Part shown: in pieces, positions 38,942 through 52,200 of the stretch
Layout: each line of letters begins with the position of its first letter
Position numbering within the stretch: the stretch's first letter is position 1
NCBI RefSeq assembly: GCF_000189635.1
Contig: NW_002476169.1
Span: forward strand, 310,001-374,000
From: Tetrahymena thermophila SB210
Taxonomy: Eukaryota > Ciliophora > Oligohymenophorea > Hymenostomatida > Tetrahymenidae
DNA length: 64,000 bases
Reading direction: 5' to 3'
Made by a program: the position numbers and the translations under genes
The notes under the pieces: generated by a model
The model's input: only the letters and a program-made list of their open reading frames with translations
The model's database searches: none
What the model was told of the DNA's origin: nothing

Positions 38942-39463
38942 TCATTTAATGAGTGTGTTTTCATTTCTATTTCTAGAGTAGCTATCTAAAGATCTAAGTT
39001 ATCTTACAAAATTTGCATTTGGTTAAACGGCTGGTCTTCTTTCTTTAACATAATCGTAGGCCCTTTAGTAAGACCAGTTAAATTACTTTATAAGAAAAGC
39101 AATAACAAAGCTAGGGCTACGTGAAACTCCAGCAATGCAGTGCACTAAAACATTTTTGCCTTCTAATAAATGTTTAGATATAAATTCTACACACTCATCA
39201 AAGTATTTTGAGATATTTTCTGTATTGTCATCTTCAGCTTTAATTATTTTATGTTCAGAAATTATGTCCTTCGGGTATCTTATATTAGACTCATTAGCCA
39301 CTGTTAAGACAGCTTAAATTTAATTAGTTACTATCAAATGCTTGCTAGAAGCCCCAACAGCACTGCCTAAAAAGAGTTTTCCCATTTTATTATGGCCAAA
39401 CTTTTCTGTGATTATTGGAGTAATTTGTGGTGATTAAATTCCAAAATCAATTTAGATAGACAT
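38942..39463 (-). CDS. Dual-specificity protein phosphatase
   Basis: A single exon of 173 codons on the minus strand, ATG at 39463. It carries the complete DUSP active-site loop HCIAGVSRS (nucleophile Cys109, Arg115) preceded by the beta strand KNVLVH, and the upstream general-acid region IKAEDDN with candidate Asp78 or Asp79. The N-terminal GKLFLGSAVGASSKHLI matches the start of small atypical DUSPs, and ERRPAVQPNANFVRQL matches the helix after the active site. Length is that of a minimal catalytic domain with no docking domain. By family it dephosphorylates phosphotyrosine and phosphoserine/threonine, possibly on MAP kinases, or another phospho-substrate. I see no missing catalytic residue. 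Confidence 0.93.
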
Positions 39464-42400
39464 TTTTGTAGCTCAATGAATAAAATGTGATTTTTTTCAG
39501 TATGAAATTTAAATTTCGCAAATTTTAATATGAATAAATTTTTTTTTTTTTTCAACTATTTGGTTTTATATCTTTTTAAAGTTTTCGCTGGTTTAATAAT
39601 TATAGATGTTCCCCAATCTTCAAAATGCTATTTTTCAATGTTAATCAGCAAAAAATTATCTAATTAAATTTTTACTATCTTTTTATTTGTGGATCTTAAA
39701 ATAAATATAAGAGTTAATTAAAAACCTAAAGATAGCAAATCTCCTGCTTTTTATCTATTACTCAAGTTAAGGAAGGACTTATTGAGTACCAAATCAAAAT
39801 ATCAGTGAAAATTTAAATCATAAGATATATTAGATGCAGACTCAAAAATATCAATGAATAATTTAAATTTTAAGAAAAGTTGATCTTATATCAACATGTA
39901 ATGATCTGTTCTTTACCTATCATCTGATAGGATAATAAATAATAATAGATTAATATATATCGATTTTTATGCAACATAAAAAATGAGTCATTCTTAGAAT
40001 CAAATCAATCAATTATTTTAGTTTTAGATATTATAAAAATTTATGATCGAAACTATGTAAATTTTTAAATTTTAAGAAAAATTAACAAATAAAAAAAGGA
40101 AGGATAGATAGATAGTTAGTTAGTATGATGCTTTTATTTTTTGATCATTTTCAATTAAATTAATCAAGCAAAAAATTAAATAAAATCAATAAAAGAAAAA
40201 TAAAGTTCGAGAAGTTAAGATAAAATTAGTTTTTCTTTGCGTATATATCTAATACATCTATTATCAATGATATGTAGTTCTAGAAATTATAGAAATTAAG
40301 TATTTAGTACAAAAATAATCAGCATGTAGAATTCAGTGGTAGAGAATTTTTCAAAAAATAATTTTTGTGTCTTAAATGAATAAAAATTTGAATTGTAAAC
40401 TAGATAGAATCTACAATAAAAATCCTATTAGAATTACTTCTATTTTTGTGTGAAAGAATTTGATTTTTATAAAATAGAAATTTAATCTTATGTTTCTTAA
40501 AAATTCGTTCTGCGGCATTATATTTCTAAAACTATATTCAATTAAATCACTGAAAATCAACAAAAATAACTTCTAAAATTGCATCGACATTAAAATAAAT
40601 CTTACTTTCATGTGAAATAGTTAAATAATGTTTTTTGGATTTTACTAATTTTTTTAATACAATTTTTTGTCTTTTTGAAAGTAGAATAACCAAGCAAATC
40701 TATTTATAAAATTAAATAGAATAATATATGTCAAAAGAAATCAATCAACCAATGTTTGATTGATTCTTTAAAAGTAGAAAAAATTATGCTTTTTAAATTA
40801 CTAATTATGAGCTTCTTTTAAGATGTTTGACACTTACCAATAAATCATTAAAATTATTCTAACAAATTAAAAAATAAATAAATATTTATAAAACCTAAAA
40901 TATTTAGAATATTTCTAGATTATTTTGTTTACTTTTACTTAATGATTTTAGTAATAATTAATTCAGAAGTAATATTATTGTGATGTTACAATTTTAATTA
41001 TGTTTTTGGTAATAACAAAATGCACTTGATTCTATTTTTAACTTTTTGAGAAAAAGTTTACTTATTAAATCCATAAATTGCATATAATTTCAAAAGATAG
41101 ACAAAAATAGAAGTAAATTTTTTATTTTATTTTTCCTTTTCAATAAAAATTAAAGACCTAAGATTCTTTACCTATGCTACAAAAGCTTGCCTTAATAAAC
41201 CTAAGATCACTTTATCATAATTGAAGAATTTAAAATTGTTTTTTGTTAAAAAAGAATGTAAGATAGAGATATAAAAATTGCATCATTTAAAAAACTATTT
41301 CTTATTTTTCAATAAAAAACAAAATAATTTTAATTAAATAAAATGATAATTTTTTTATTTTGAGAAAATTAGTATTTTTTAAATAAAAAAAATGAATATT
41401 AAATATCAAATATCAAAGCTAAACAATTTGGAAATAATATATCATCTTTTTTTTTTTATTTTTAATCTTTTTAAATTTATCAAATAAGCTTATTTGATTA
41501 ACAAAAAATAAATGGTGTGATTTAAAAAATAAAATTTTAAAATCTGAATAGCCAAATCCAAAATAAAAACCAATATTAAAAACTGTATGTTTCATATTTT
41601 ATTAAAAATAAAGGACTTAAAAAATATTTTTGAGTCATTCATCCTAAAAAATTTATATTTATTTAATTATTTGTTGAAACAAGTTTAATATTTGTAAACA
41701 GATAAAGAAAAAAATATAAATAATAAAAAATAAGTTTTTGATTTCAAACAAAAGAATTGAAAAATATTTTGTAGTAAAGTTTATATGATAAGATAGATTT
41801 GACTTCTTTGACTAAATACAAGATATTTATTTTTATTCTAATATGCAATTTTTAATTTTTAAGTTAAAATTTTTGTTTAACATCAAGTTGCTTTCATCAA
41901 TATTAGATAATCATTTTAATAAGCCAAACTCTTTTAAATTTTTTTCTAATAATTTATCAAACTTGATGTTTGAGATTTGAATGAGAATTCTTGCTAAGTT
42001 TAAATTCTGTAAAAAAGGATAATGCTTATTTTCCTAAACTTAAAACATAATTATTTTAAATATCCTAGCTTTTTATATAAATAAGAAAATTCACCTAATA
42101 ATTAGCTTTAATCTAAAATTTTTTTAAAACATTATCATCTTTTGCTATTAAAATCTCAAGAAAAAGATTTTATTTTTTATTTAAAAATATCGATTATAGA
42201 TATAATATTAAATTAATATTATTTTTAATTGTTTTTATTTAAATTGATGATTTAAAACTATTTGAGTATTCTTAATAAATATGTTTTAAAATTATGAAAG
42301 ATTATTATTTAAAAACATTTCTATATTTGATAACATAATTTTATCTTTATTAAATATATTTTAAATTTTTGTAATAAAAGAAAATATAAAGAATAAAATA

Positions 42401-43948
42401 CTTGAGTGAAATGTAAATTAGTTTTATAGAGTATAACAACAACTTTGAAAAATGAAATAGCTTCTTTGTTTTTCTTAATTTTATTTTGAATTTATTACAT
42501 CTTTAATCATCATAACCAAAAATACTTTGAATAAATAACGGGAAATTTTATAAATAAAAACCTACTTATATTTATTCTTCTAAATCCTATTTGTTTTGAA
42601 TTTATTAATTTTTTTAATTTAACTTGTTCAGTAAGCTTAAGTTAAGATAAATCAATTCAGTAATTTAGAAAAATATTAAAGTATTTTTTTTTACACATCT
42701 ATAATAATTAGTATTTTTATCATAAATTATTCTATTTTTAATTAATTGAAAATAAACTATAAATAAAAATATAAAATTTATAAAGATAAAAAAATTTTTA
42801 AATTTAACGAATTTTTTTATTATTTTTCTTTATAAGTTATTTGCTTCCATATTTAAACAATACCTCACTCATAATTTAATTGATGAGTAAATAAAAAATA
42901 TTCTATTACTTTATTTAATTAAATATTAATTATCAAACCAACTAATCTTCATTAACCTAATTTTTTTTCATTGTAGATAGATAATTTATACATTTAATAA
43001 TAACTTTTAAAATTTATTTAATATTATTTTTGCTATAAAATTAAATTATAATATTTTATGAATATAATGAAAATCCTTATTTATTCAATCAGATTTTAAT
43101 AAAATATATACAAAATATGAGCTTTATTTAGCAAAATAAATAAACTTAAACAAGGTCTAAAATTTTACTTATCTTAAATTAGAGGGGATAAAAGTATAAA
43201 AAAATAATAATTTAAATATTTATTTTTTAAAGTATTAATAAAGTTTAATTATTGATTGCTTACAAAAATGCTTAAAAAAAATAATTTTAAACAAAATTAA
43301 ATACAAAATAATAACAATTTTTTTATAAGTTGGCTAAGAAAAATTAGTTATCTTTCTCTATTATTATTTTTTTTGCAATTTATATTTAAAAGAAAGTCTT
43401 AAAAAATGTATTTTAAAATAAATAATAAAATGGAAACTCAAAAATATTAAAAAAGAATTAAAAATGTAAATATGACCATAAAAATAGATTGAATTATTTA
43501 AATAAAATTATAGGGAGATAAAATCGATTATAAGCCACTGGTCTTGCTTATAATTATGATTCAGAGAATAATTAAAGATATTTTCCTATAAAAGATTACT
43601 TGTACATTATAATTTCTTTTATTGAATCAAATTTTGTTTAGATTAGGTAGTGATAATCATTGATTAGGGAAACCTTTGATTTATACAAAAAATTAAGAAT
43701 ATTTAGTGAATTATTCTGTTTAAATCCATCAAAAAAATAAGTTAGTGACGAATTTTTATCCTTTATTTTTGTGAATATTTTGATTGTTCTATAGTTTTAT
43801 TCATATAAATCAAAATTTTTTTAAAGTTAAATTCTGAGATTTTTCACAATATTAATTTTAAAACTTTTAGTTTAATTAAAAAAAAAATCAAAAACCAAAT
43901 TATCAGAAAAGATTCCAAAAATAATTAGTTTAAAAAATAATAAAACTT
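39464..43948. other. Long AT-rich intergenic region
   Basis: No gene seen in about 4.5 kb. Noted elements are a GATA/GTTA microsatellite near 40104-40124, a tRNA-D-arm-like stretch at 40322-40350 with no matching rest of a tRNA, and an 11-bp inverted repeat (41879-41889 and 41960-41970). It divides a region of mixed strands from a block where all genes are on the plus strand. Confidence 0.55.
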
Positions 43949-45421
43949 ATGAGCCAAGCTAAATTAATATAATATGGAGACGAGTCCTCTTCTTAAGAAG
44001 AGAATTACTAATAAAACGGTGATGAAGTATAAACAGCTGATGAAATTGATGATGGTCATGGTGGAGCACCTGCAAATACAGCTTCTATATTTAGCGCTTC
44101 TCTAAATATGTTCAAAAGTTTAGTTGGAATAGGAATTCTTGCTTTGCCAACTGCTTTTAGCCAAAGTGGATATATCGCTGGTGTTATACTACTACCTATA
44201 TGTGCAGCAGGTATGCTTTATCTTAGTCATGAGCTTATGAATGTAGCATTAAAAAAGAATACAAATGCAAAAAATTTAGTTCAATTTACAAAGGAGACTT
44301 GTCCTAATAAAATACACTCAATTATGGTAAACATTTGCTTGATGATTTTCTAAACAGGAGCATGCATCTCTTATGTAATTTTCTTCATCACTTATATCTA
44401 AAAGACTATGTGTAACTTGAATGATGGTAATTTTGCTTGCTCTTCAAAGTTAGTAGCTGTTTTAATATCATTGTCTATACTTGTGCCTGTAATGATGATT
44501 TAAAATATGAGTAAACTCAAATTTGGTAGTATGGTAGGCAATATTGTTGTATTGATTTCTCTTACAACTGTCTTAATTTATTGCTTCATTTACTTAGGCT
44601 AAGATGGATTAGGAGATATTCAGCCTTTTAATGTATCTAAGATGGGTGGCTCTATCGGTGTATTTATTTTTTCTTTTGAAGGAGTTGGAGTTTACTTCAA
44701 TGTCAGAAATTCCATGAAACAACCAACTAAATTTAACTCTGTACTTAACTATTCTATATCTGTGGCAATTGCTCTCTACATCTTAATTGGGTTGATGGGT
44801 TATTTAACTTTTGGGTCTGGAGTGAATGATATTATCTTGTTTAGTTTCCCTGATGACAATATCCCTATGCAGATTGTTCAATTTATTTATTGCATTTCTT
44901 TAATTTTGACCTATCCAGTTTAAATATTTCCATGCGTAAATGTCTTGGAAATAAAACTAAGGAAAAAATTGTATTCAAAAAAGAGTGTTAAACAAATAAA
45001 GTAAGAAGGAGAAGAAAATGAAAATGTTGATTTAAATTAAGTAAATCCAGATACATCATATAATGGAATGAGCAGCAGTAATGAAAATGATAATTAATCA
45101 TTATAGGAATAAGATAAAACTAAAACTAAATTAAGAAGAAAGTATTTAATTGGCTCTGTCTTAATTAGATTATCATTTATCACAATTACATATTTAGTTG
45201 GAATTCTTTTTGATAACATATCTGATTTCCTATCTCTCACTGGTGACGTTTGTGGTATTTATTTATGTTATTTAATTCCAGCCTTCATAATTTATAGCTA
45301 AGAAAAAAATTACCCTCTTTATAAGAAGATTATTAATTTATCGATAGTGATCATTGCCATAGGATTTGGTATTTATGGTTTGTATTGCACAGGAATTAAA
45401 ATTAATGAGGATTTCTTTTGA
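43949..45421 (+). CDS. Amino-acid permease, AAAP (Aa_trans) family
   Basis: A single exon of 490 codons, ATG 43949 to TGA 45419-45421. A charged 45-residue cytosolic N-terminus precedes the first membrane helix, which opens with SLNMFKSLVGIGILALPTAF, the typical first helix of SLC36/SLC38-type transporters where substrate and Na+ or H+ sites lie. About eleven hydrophobic segments follow. The motif FSFEGVGVYFNVRNSMKQP matches the conserved SFEG-x-N-x(2)P-like region in the middle of the family. A long charged loop (about residues 345-400) separates the last helices. By family it moves neutral amino acids across the plasma membrane or lysosome-like vacuole; substrate and location are not shown by the sequence. 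Confidence 0.88.
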
Positions 45422-47087
45422 GATAAAATAGGTTGTATATAAAATCTTATTTTTCTTAAATATAAATCAACCAAAAGTAATTCAAATATAACTATTGAAA
45501 CGAAGCGTGACTTTTGTGAAGTTAATAAGATAAAATTAAAACTAATTAAACCTTATTTATTAGCATTTTATGTTTGGTTATATCAAAAAATTTACATTTT
45601 TTATTATTTAACTAAAATAACTAATTTTAGATTTTGTTAAAAATGTTAATTTTTATTCAAAGGCTTTCAAGAATAAAAAATAAATAAATATACATCACTA
45701 TTACACAATAATTGAGCATTTAGCTATTTTTAGTAAAATAAAAAATATTTTTTTTAATTTCAGCTGTCCAAAAATTCAAACAAAAGATAATATTATGTTT
45801 TTTCAACTTAAACACATTTTTTCCTATAAATTTGTCCTAATTTTCTAGAATTTTTCTTTAATAAAATCGCATTAAAAGTTTAACTTTTATAAGGAAAAAT
45901 TCGTATTATTATTGTATTTTTTGTTTTAATATTTGATCGTGGAAAATTAAAATTACTAATAATCAATATATAATGGGGTAGACTTTATGGATGTTAAAAA
46001 TGTCACTAAAATGTAAAAATAAATAAAACTATCATAATTGCCGATTAAACTTTCTCAAAATATTTTTGATAAAAAGAGAAATTTATACAAATATTTAATT
46101 TTGATTTCATAAAAGATTATCTGTTAATCTGAGAAATCTTACAGAAAATTATATTTACTTATGCTTACAAGAACTTTTATTATGGATTTTTTTAAAAATA
46201 AATTTAGTTTCTTAGTTTTTTTTTTGATTAGATTCATAATTTTTATATTAAAATTAAAAAATCTTTATATTTTTCTCTTTAATTTTTTATAAGCACAAAC
46301 AGTAATAATTAAAAGTAACTTTATATTTTAAAAATGTAATAATTTTTTAGGAGCTTTGAAGCTTCTATTAAATTAAGTAAGCCGTAAAATATATTTATGA
46401 TATAGATTAATTATTTGAAATTTAAAACAAAGCTGACCTTTCTTCTAAAATTTTAAAATTTGACAATCTAAAGCTCAATAAAAAAAAAAATTTTATATTA
46501 ATTTTTTAAATTCTTTTTTAAAGCAAACAAATATGATACCTTAACAATATTATAATCTAGTTTATAATTTTAAAAATCAAAAAATTCCAAATATTACTAT
46601 ATTAAATAATTACTATGCTAAGCCATCCTTGTAAAAATTTTTATTATCAATAACCATATTACTAAAAATTATAACTATCATAATTATAAGAAAGTGGATT
46701 ATTATTTTAATCAAGTTTCAATAAAAATTTTTGAAAGTACTATCTATTTGAATAAAAAATAAGACATATGACAATATAAATTCTAGCGAAGCTATTCATG
46801 CTTTTTAAAAATATTTTTCATTTTTAGATTCAACTAAAAAATTTCTTTATATAAATAATATATCAATATTAGCATTCCTCTGATCAGAAAAATTTTATAT
46901 AGAAAATTGAGAGCAATTAATAAATTCTGATCATAAGTCATATAGCTGCTTTAAAAATTGAAAAATAATAGGATAATGCTTCTTCATATACTTGATAGAA
47001 AGTAATTCTTCGTTTTATAATTAAACAAAAAAAATCAAAAAAAATTTAAAAGAATTATTATTATTGTAAAAAAAACTTGAAGTAAAA
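45422..47087. other. AT-rich intergenic region
   Basis: No coding frame or repeat of note on either strand. Presumably the 3' UTR of the permease gene and the promoter of the UBA/NYN gene. Confidence 0.55.
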
Positions 47088-48379
47088 ATGGACTCATTTT
47101 AGATTGATAACAAAATGTCTAATAGTGATAAAGCCCAAAAAGCTCTCTAAAAGTAAAAAAAAAATGAGGAAAATATTTAAAAAAAGATTGATAAATATGG
47201 ATTTCAAAAATAAGTCCAATAGTTGGTAAGTAAAGGATTTAGTGACATGAAAGGTATTCTTAAAGCATTAAAAAAGAGCAAAGGAGATGTTGACCTAGCA
47301 AGTTAAATACTTGCTATAGCTATAAATGAATAAAATCCAAGTGATGAATTAATTGCCTTACAGTAATCGGTAGGCTAAGATTAAAGAAAAAATAAAATAA
47401 TGAGGTAAATCAAAGGATCAAACATACCTGACTAAGTCAAATAAGAATTTATAAATAGTGAAAATATTAGCAAGATAAATGAAAAAATAAATAGAAACAA
47501 TCGAGTCGACAGAGAAAACAGAGGTATCAAAAATAAAAGGTTTTAGGTTTAAAAAGAAGAGGAAGAAGAAATCAAATGTAATGTTATCAAAAATATTAAA
47601 ATTAGATTTTATATATTTTTTAATTAAATAAAGAAGATGATGCTAGAAAGCGTGATAATTAAAGTGATAAATCTAGTATTCTACTTTCATAGAATTATGA
47701 TTCCTTAAAAAATGAATTCTTAATTGAAGAATATAATGGATAGCTTGATTAATTTAAATTATTCCATGAAGAAATGCAAAAGAGAGGTTTTAATGATAAA
47801 AGAAAAAACTTCAAAGCTTTTAAAAAGAATTCTGGTGACTAAAATTTGGCTCTTTAGCAATTAGAAAGGAAGAAGCAAAGAGGATAGCTCAAATTAGTGT
47901 AAAACTTAGAAAAAGGATAGTTCTTGAAAGTTTACATAGACTGTGATAATTGCTATTATTTAGAAAAATGTTTCTCTAAATTCGCAATTAAAGGAGATTT
48001 TATGGTTATTGAAGAAAAAATAGCCACATTAATGAAAGTTTTTTAGAGAAACTATGAAAACATAGAAGTAATACTAATTTTCAGTGATTCTCAGTTGCTA
48101 AAAAATCGAAGATAGATGTCTCTCTTCATTAATAAATCTTTCTAAATTCTTTCTGCTATTCCATAATTTAGATCAACAAAAGAGCTCTATAATTAGCTCT
48201 TAGATAGTATGAGCTAATAGCCTAATGAAAAGAGTCTCTTTATTTCTAGTAATAGGATGCTTTAATCTCTCCTAATTGAAAAAAATGTTAAAAATATTAT
48301 GGAATCTCAGAGATTTTTCAAAATCTTATAAGATGATCTGATAGGCATTGAAGAATATGCAGCTATTCTTTGTATTTGA
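47088..48379 (+). CDS. UBA-like and NYN/PIN-like domain protein
   Basis: Two exons, 47088-47577 and 47634-48379, 411 codons plus TGA. Residues about 40-90 resemble a UBA-type three-helix domain (QQLVSKGFSDMKGILKALKK, then SKGDVDLASQIL), which in other proteins binds ubiquitin. A basic, Asn-rich linker follows. From about residue 255 the sequence LKVYIDCDNCYYLEKCF looks like the first strand of the NYN/PIN nuclease fold, with the D-x-D-N acidic cluster. VILIFSDSQLL fits a later strand with an Asp, but the strand SLFISSNRMLQSLL lacks the usual acidic residue, so catalysis is uncertain. If the fold is right, the protein would be an RNA-acting or RNA-binding factor linked to ubiquitin. Both domain calls are from pattern only. 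Confidence 0.7.
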
Positions 48380-49221
48380 GATTTGGTTGCTTTTTAACTC
48401 ATTTTATTAACCTTTTCTCATCTATAGCTTAAAAATCATCTTAAGATTAAATAGAAAATAAGAAAATGAGTTTAAATAATATAAAAAGGGTGGGTGGTTG
48501 GCATAAAATAAAAAAAACTATATATAAAAATAAAATATAAATGATAATTAAAAATAAACAAATATATATAATAATGTTTATTTTAAGAGCTATGAATATA
48601 TCAATTTATAATTTCTGTTGTTCATTTAAGATTTATCATTTTTTATTTCTAATAAATAGTTTACTTTTTTTAATTTAAATGAAAAAAATTATTTTATTAA
48701 TTCAGTAAAAAATAAAAAATTTTCTTATTGTGTTTAAGATTATTCTAAATTTTTTATTCTTATTTTTTTGATATTAACGATAATAAAATTTAAATTAATA
48801 GTTGAATACATTTAAACAAGTATTTTGTTATGAAATATTTATTTTAAGATATTTCTATCTATCTATCTATCTCAGTTGTTTTAAAAATAATTTATAAATA
48901 AATACCTAAATTTGAAGTTAAAAGATATTAAATTTGATTTAAATAAGAATTAGAATTAGTTTTATATTTTAAGATTTATAGCAAAGTAAGATAAAAATTG
49001 TTTATTATTCATCAATTATGAATATTTATTTTTGCAAACTCTTTTTTAAATTATGACACGCTGATTAATTCAATAATTTTTTGTTGTAAATTTTTATAAA
49101 AATTCAGATTAGAAAGTTTTTAATAATCTTTAAATACAGCCAATAGTAACATAAACATGAATATAATAATTAATTTATTTATTTATTATATTTTCGAATT
49201 TTCAAAACAAAAAAAATAATT
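48380..49221. other. AT-rich intergenic region
   Basis: Spacer between two plus-strand genes. It has a TATC microsatellite at about 48855-48873. Nothing else seen. Confidence 0.55.
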
Positions 49222-52200
49222 ATGGAGGAATAGGATTAGGAAAGCGCAAATAGCATAAGTCTAGAATAGAATATTAAAGAACATTTTATTCTAGCTTTAA
49301 CTAATTTTATTTATTTGAAGCTTTAAAATCTAATTAGCATTAGATTGCATAAAGTTGAAAAAGATAACATGCTTTTAATTGCATCAAATGTGTCAAACGA
49401 AAATTTTGAAATAAGGGTAAAACTCAATAGTGATATTGATGAGCTATTAAGAGGGCTTTTTTTGGATTATCAGAAGAATAACAAAAGGGTTAATGAACCT
49501 AAGCTGCTCTGTGTAGAAGAATCTTGCAATATTAATGAAAAATAAGACTAACTATCGCAAATTAACAAAAACGTTTTTAGTGACGCATTTTTTAACTAAA
49601 AAATTGAATCTTATGAAGGTTTTATAATTTTTTTAATTTATTTTTTAGTAGATTTTTTGTTGAAAAAAGTAATTAAATTATTAACTAATTTTAAAATAAA
49701 AGTAGTAGTTAGCTAAATGCAAGAAAAGTTAAATGATTCAGCAGAAGATTTACTGGAGTTTGAAAGAATATATCATTTTTAAGATGTAATTATTATTGCT
49801 TTACTTATTTTTTTTAAACTTAATTATTTTTCCTCATAGATTTAGGATAACTATTAAGATATTAAAATTTTAGAAGTAGAAAATGGGTAAAAAAATATTC
49901 GTTTATTAATTTTAAGATTAATAAATATTTTTATAATAGTATGAAATGCATGGATATAAAATAGGCAAACGAAATAGGAATGTAAATATCGAAATGCTAA
50001 TAGCTTTAAGCACTAACTCTGTATCTTTTGTAATATTTTATAACAAAATATTGTATTACTAATTTATCTTTAAATAATTTTTAGTCGTAATTAGATATCA
50101 ATTGACGATATTCAAGCCTTAGGATCTAATCTAATAAAATGTTAGTAAATTACAAGACTGAGCTTAGACTTAAGGTTTATAAGAATTTTTATCTTATTTT
50201 TAATTTATTAGTTATTTTTTAAAAAAGATGGAATTTGTTAAGCTCTGAAGGTTCCTAATCCTTAGGAATGTAGATTGGTTCATTTCAATAATTAAAAGAT
50301 TTAAATCTTTTGTTATAGTAAATTAACTTTAAAGACAATAAATAATTATGAAACTATTTTTTATTATTATAGATTGAATTCAATAGATTCTTAAGGAATA
50401 AAAGACCTTGTTGAAAATATTTCTAAATGCAATTTTTTACAAAATCTGAAAATTGACTTAGAGTAAGTAATTTGTATAGTAAATAATCAAATTAATTTTT
50501 AAAATTTTATTCTTAGTGAAAACTTAATTGGTGAGAAAGGCTGCTTTTTTCTTGGATAAGGGCTTTCAAAATGCTTGAATTTGAAAAAACTAGCCTTAAA
50601 CTTGAGGTAAAATCTAAGAAATAATAAGTTAGATTACATTTTTATTTTAACTAATAGACAATGTTGCATTAATTCTTAAGGTGCTTCAAAGCTTGTTAAA
50701 GAACTTTCTAAATGTTGCAGTCTGGCTAATCTTACTCTGGACTTTAAGTAATTATTATTTTAATGATTTAATTTTAATGTGTTTTTTAAAAAGTTTAAAT
50801 TAGATAAGCTCAGAGGGCGCCATTTTGATTGGAAATTATTTAAGTGAATGCTAAAAACTATAATTTTTCAAGATTTATTTATAGTATATACTTTTTATTT
50901 TTATATTTTATTAGTATTCACAAAATATAAAAAAAGTGGAAATTTAATAGGCTCTCAAGGAGCTCTTGGTCTAGAATAGGGACTATCTAAGTGCTAAAAC
51001 ATTGAAGAGATATCTATGTTTTTAGAGTAAATGAATATTATAGTTTGAATCATTAAAATAATTTTTAAAAATTATCAAATAGGCGTTGTGGAATTGATGG
51101 TGAAGGCTTTTAGAAAATAGGATCGGGATTATCAAAATGCTCTAAATTAAAATAATTAACCCTTCATTTATAGTAACTTTAAAAAATTAGTAAAAATATA
51201 TTTTAAGGATATAATTTAATTAGCGGAAATAGCATTAATTCTGAGAGTGCCTCAGTATTTATGAATGAAATTTCTAAGTGTTCTAATCTTACAAATATAG
51301 ACGTTAAATTGGAGTAAATTTATGATCTTTTCTAAGTTTAAATAAATCCTTATTTAATAAATAGGTAGAATTAAATCAGTTCTCTAGGAGCTCAAGGTTT
51401 GGCAAAAGGCATTTCCAAACTAAACAAATTAGATTGTCTGTCTCTTAATTTAAGGTATTAGTTATTTTTTTTCAAATTAAATAATTTATTTATTTAGTTA
51501 TTTAATTAATGCCTTAGTTTTTCATAAATAAACTCTGAAGGGGCAACCTAAATTGGTAATGGTATTGGAAAATGTCTAAGCTTAAAGCATCTTTAACTTG
51601 AATTAGAGTATAAATTTTTGATTAAATTCATTTTTGCAATGCTTGCTTATTAATAAAATTTAAAAAAAGCAATAACATAATCTAATAAGAAGGAGCTGCT
51701 GGCTTAGGATAAGGGTTGTCATCATGCATTAATATGCAAAAATTAATTTTAAATTTAAGGTAATAAAAATAAAATTATGAAAGCATTTAATATAGCTTAC
51801 AAATTTATTAGATATAACATGCTTTGCTCTGAAGGTATTTAAGGCTTGATTTCAGGATTATAAAAATGTTATCAAATTAAGGATTTAACTTTAAGTTTAT
51901 AGTATATTTCTTTATTTACCTATTTTCTAAGATAATCATTTTAAAATTAAAAAAAATTAAAAAGATCAAATCGTATAAACTCTCAGGGAGCTAAATATCT
52001 AGGACAAGCAATATAAACGTTTCTAAATTTGTAAAACCTTCAAATTTATTTAAGGTAAATTGGTTTTTTTAAGGAATAAAACTAAATTATCTATAAAAGT
52101 TAAAACTTAATTTAGAAAGATGGAGCTATTGAGTTAGTCAAAGGAATATCTAAATGCCATCGCCTTAAATATTTATCTTTAGAATTAGAGTAATTAATAT

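Noticed and set aside
41879..41970. 11-bp perfect inverted repeat with a 70-base gap
   Set aside because: Arms do not extend, the gap is unstructured, and such repeats are expected in several kb of AT-rich DNA.
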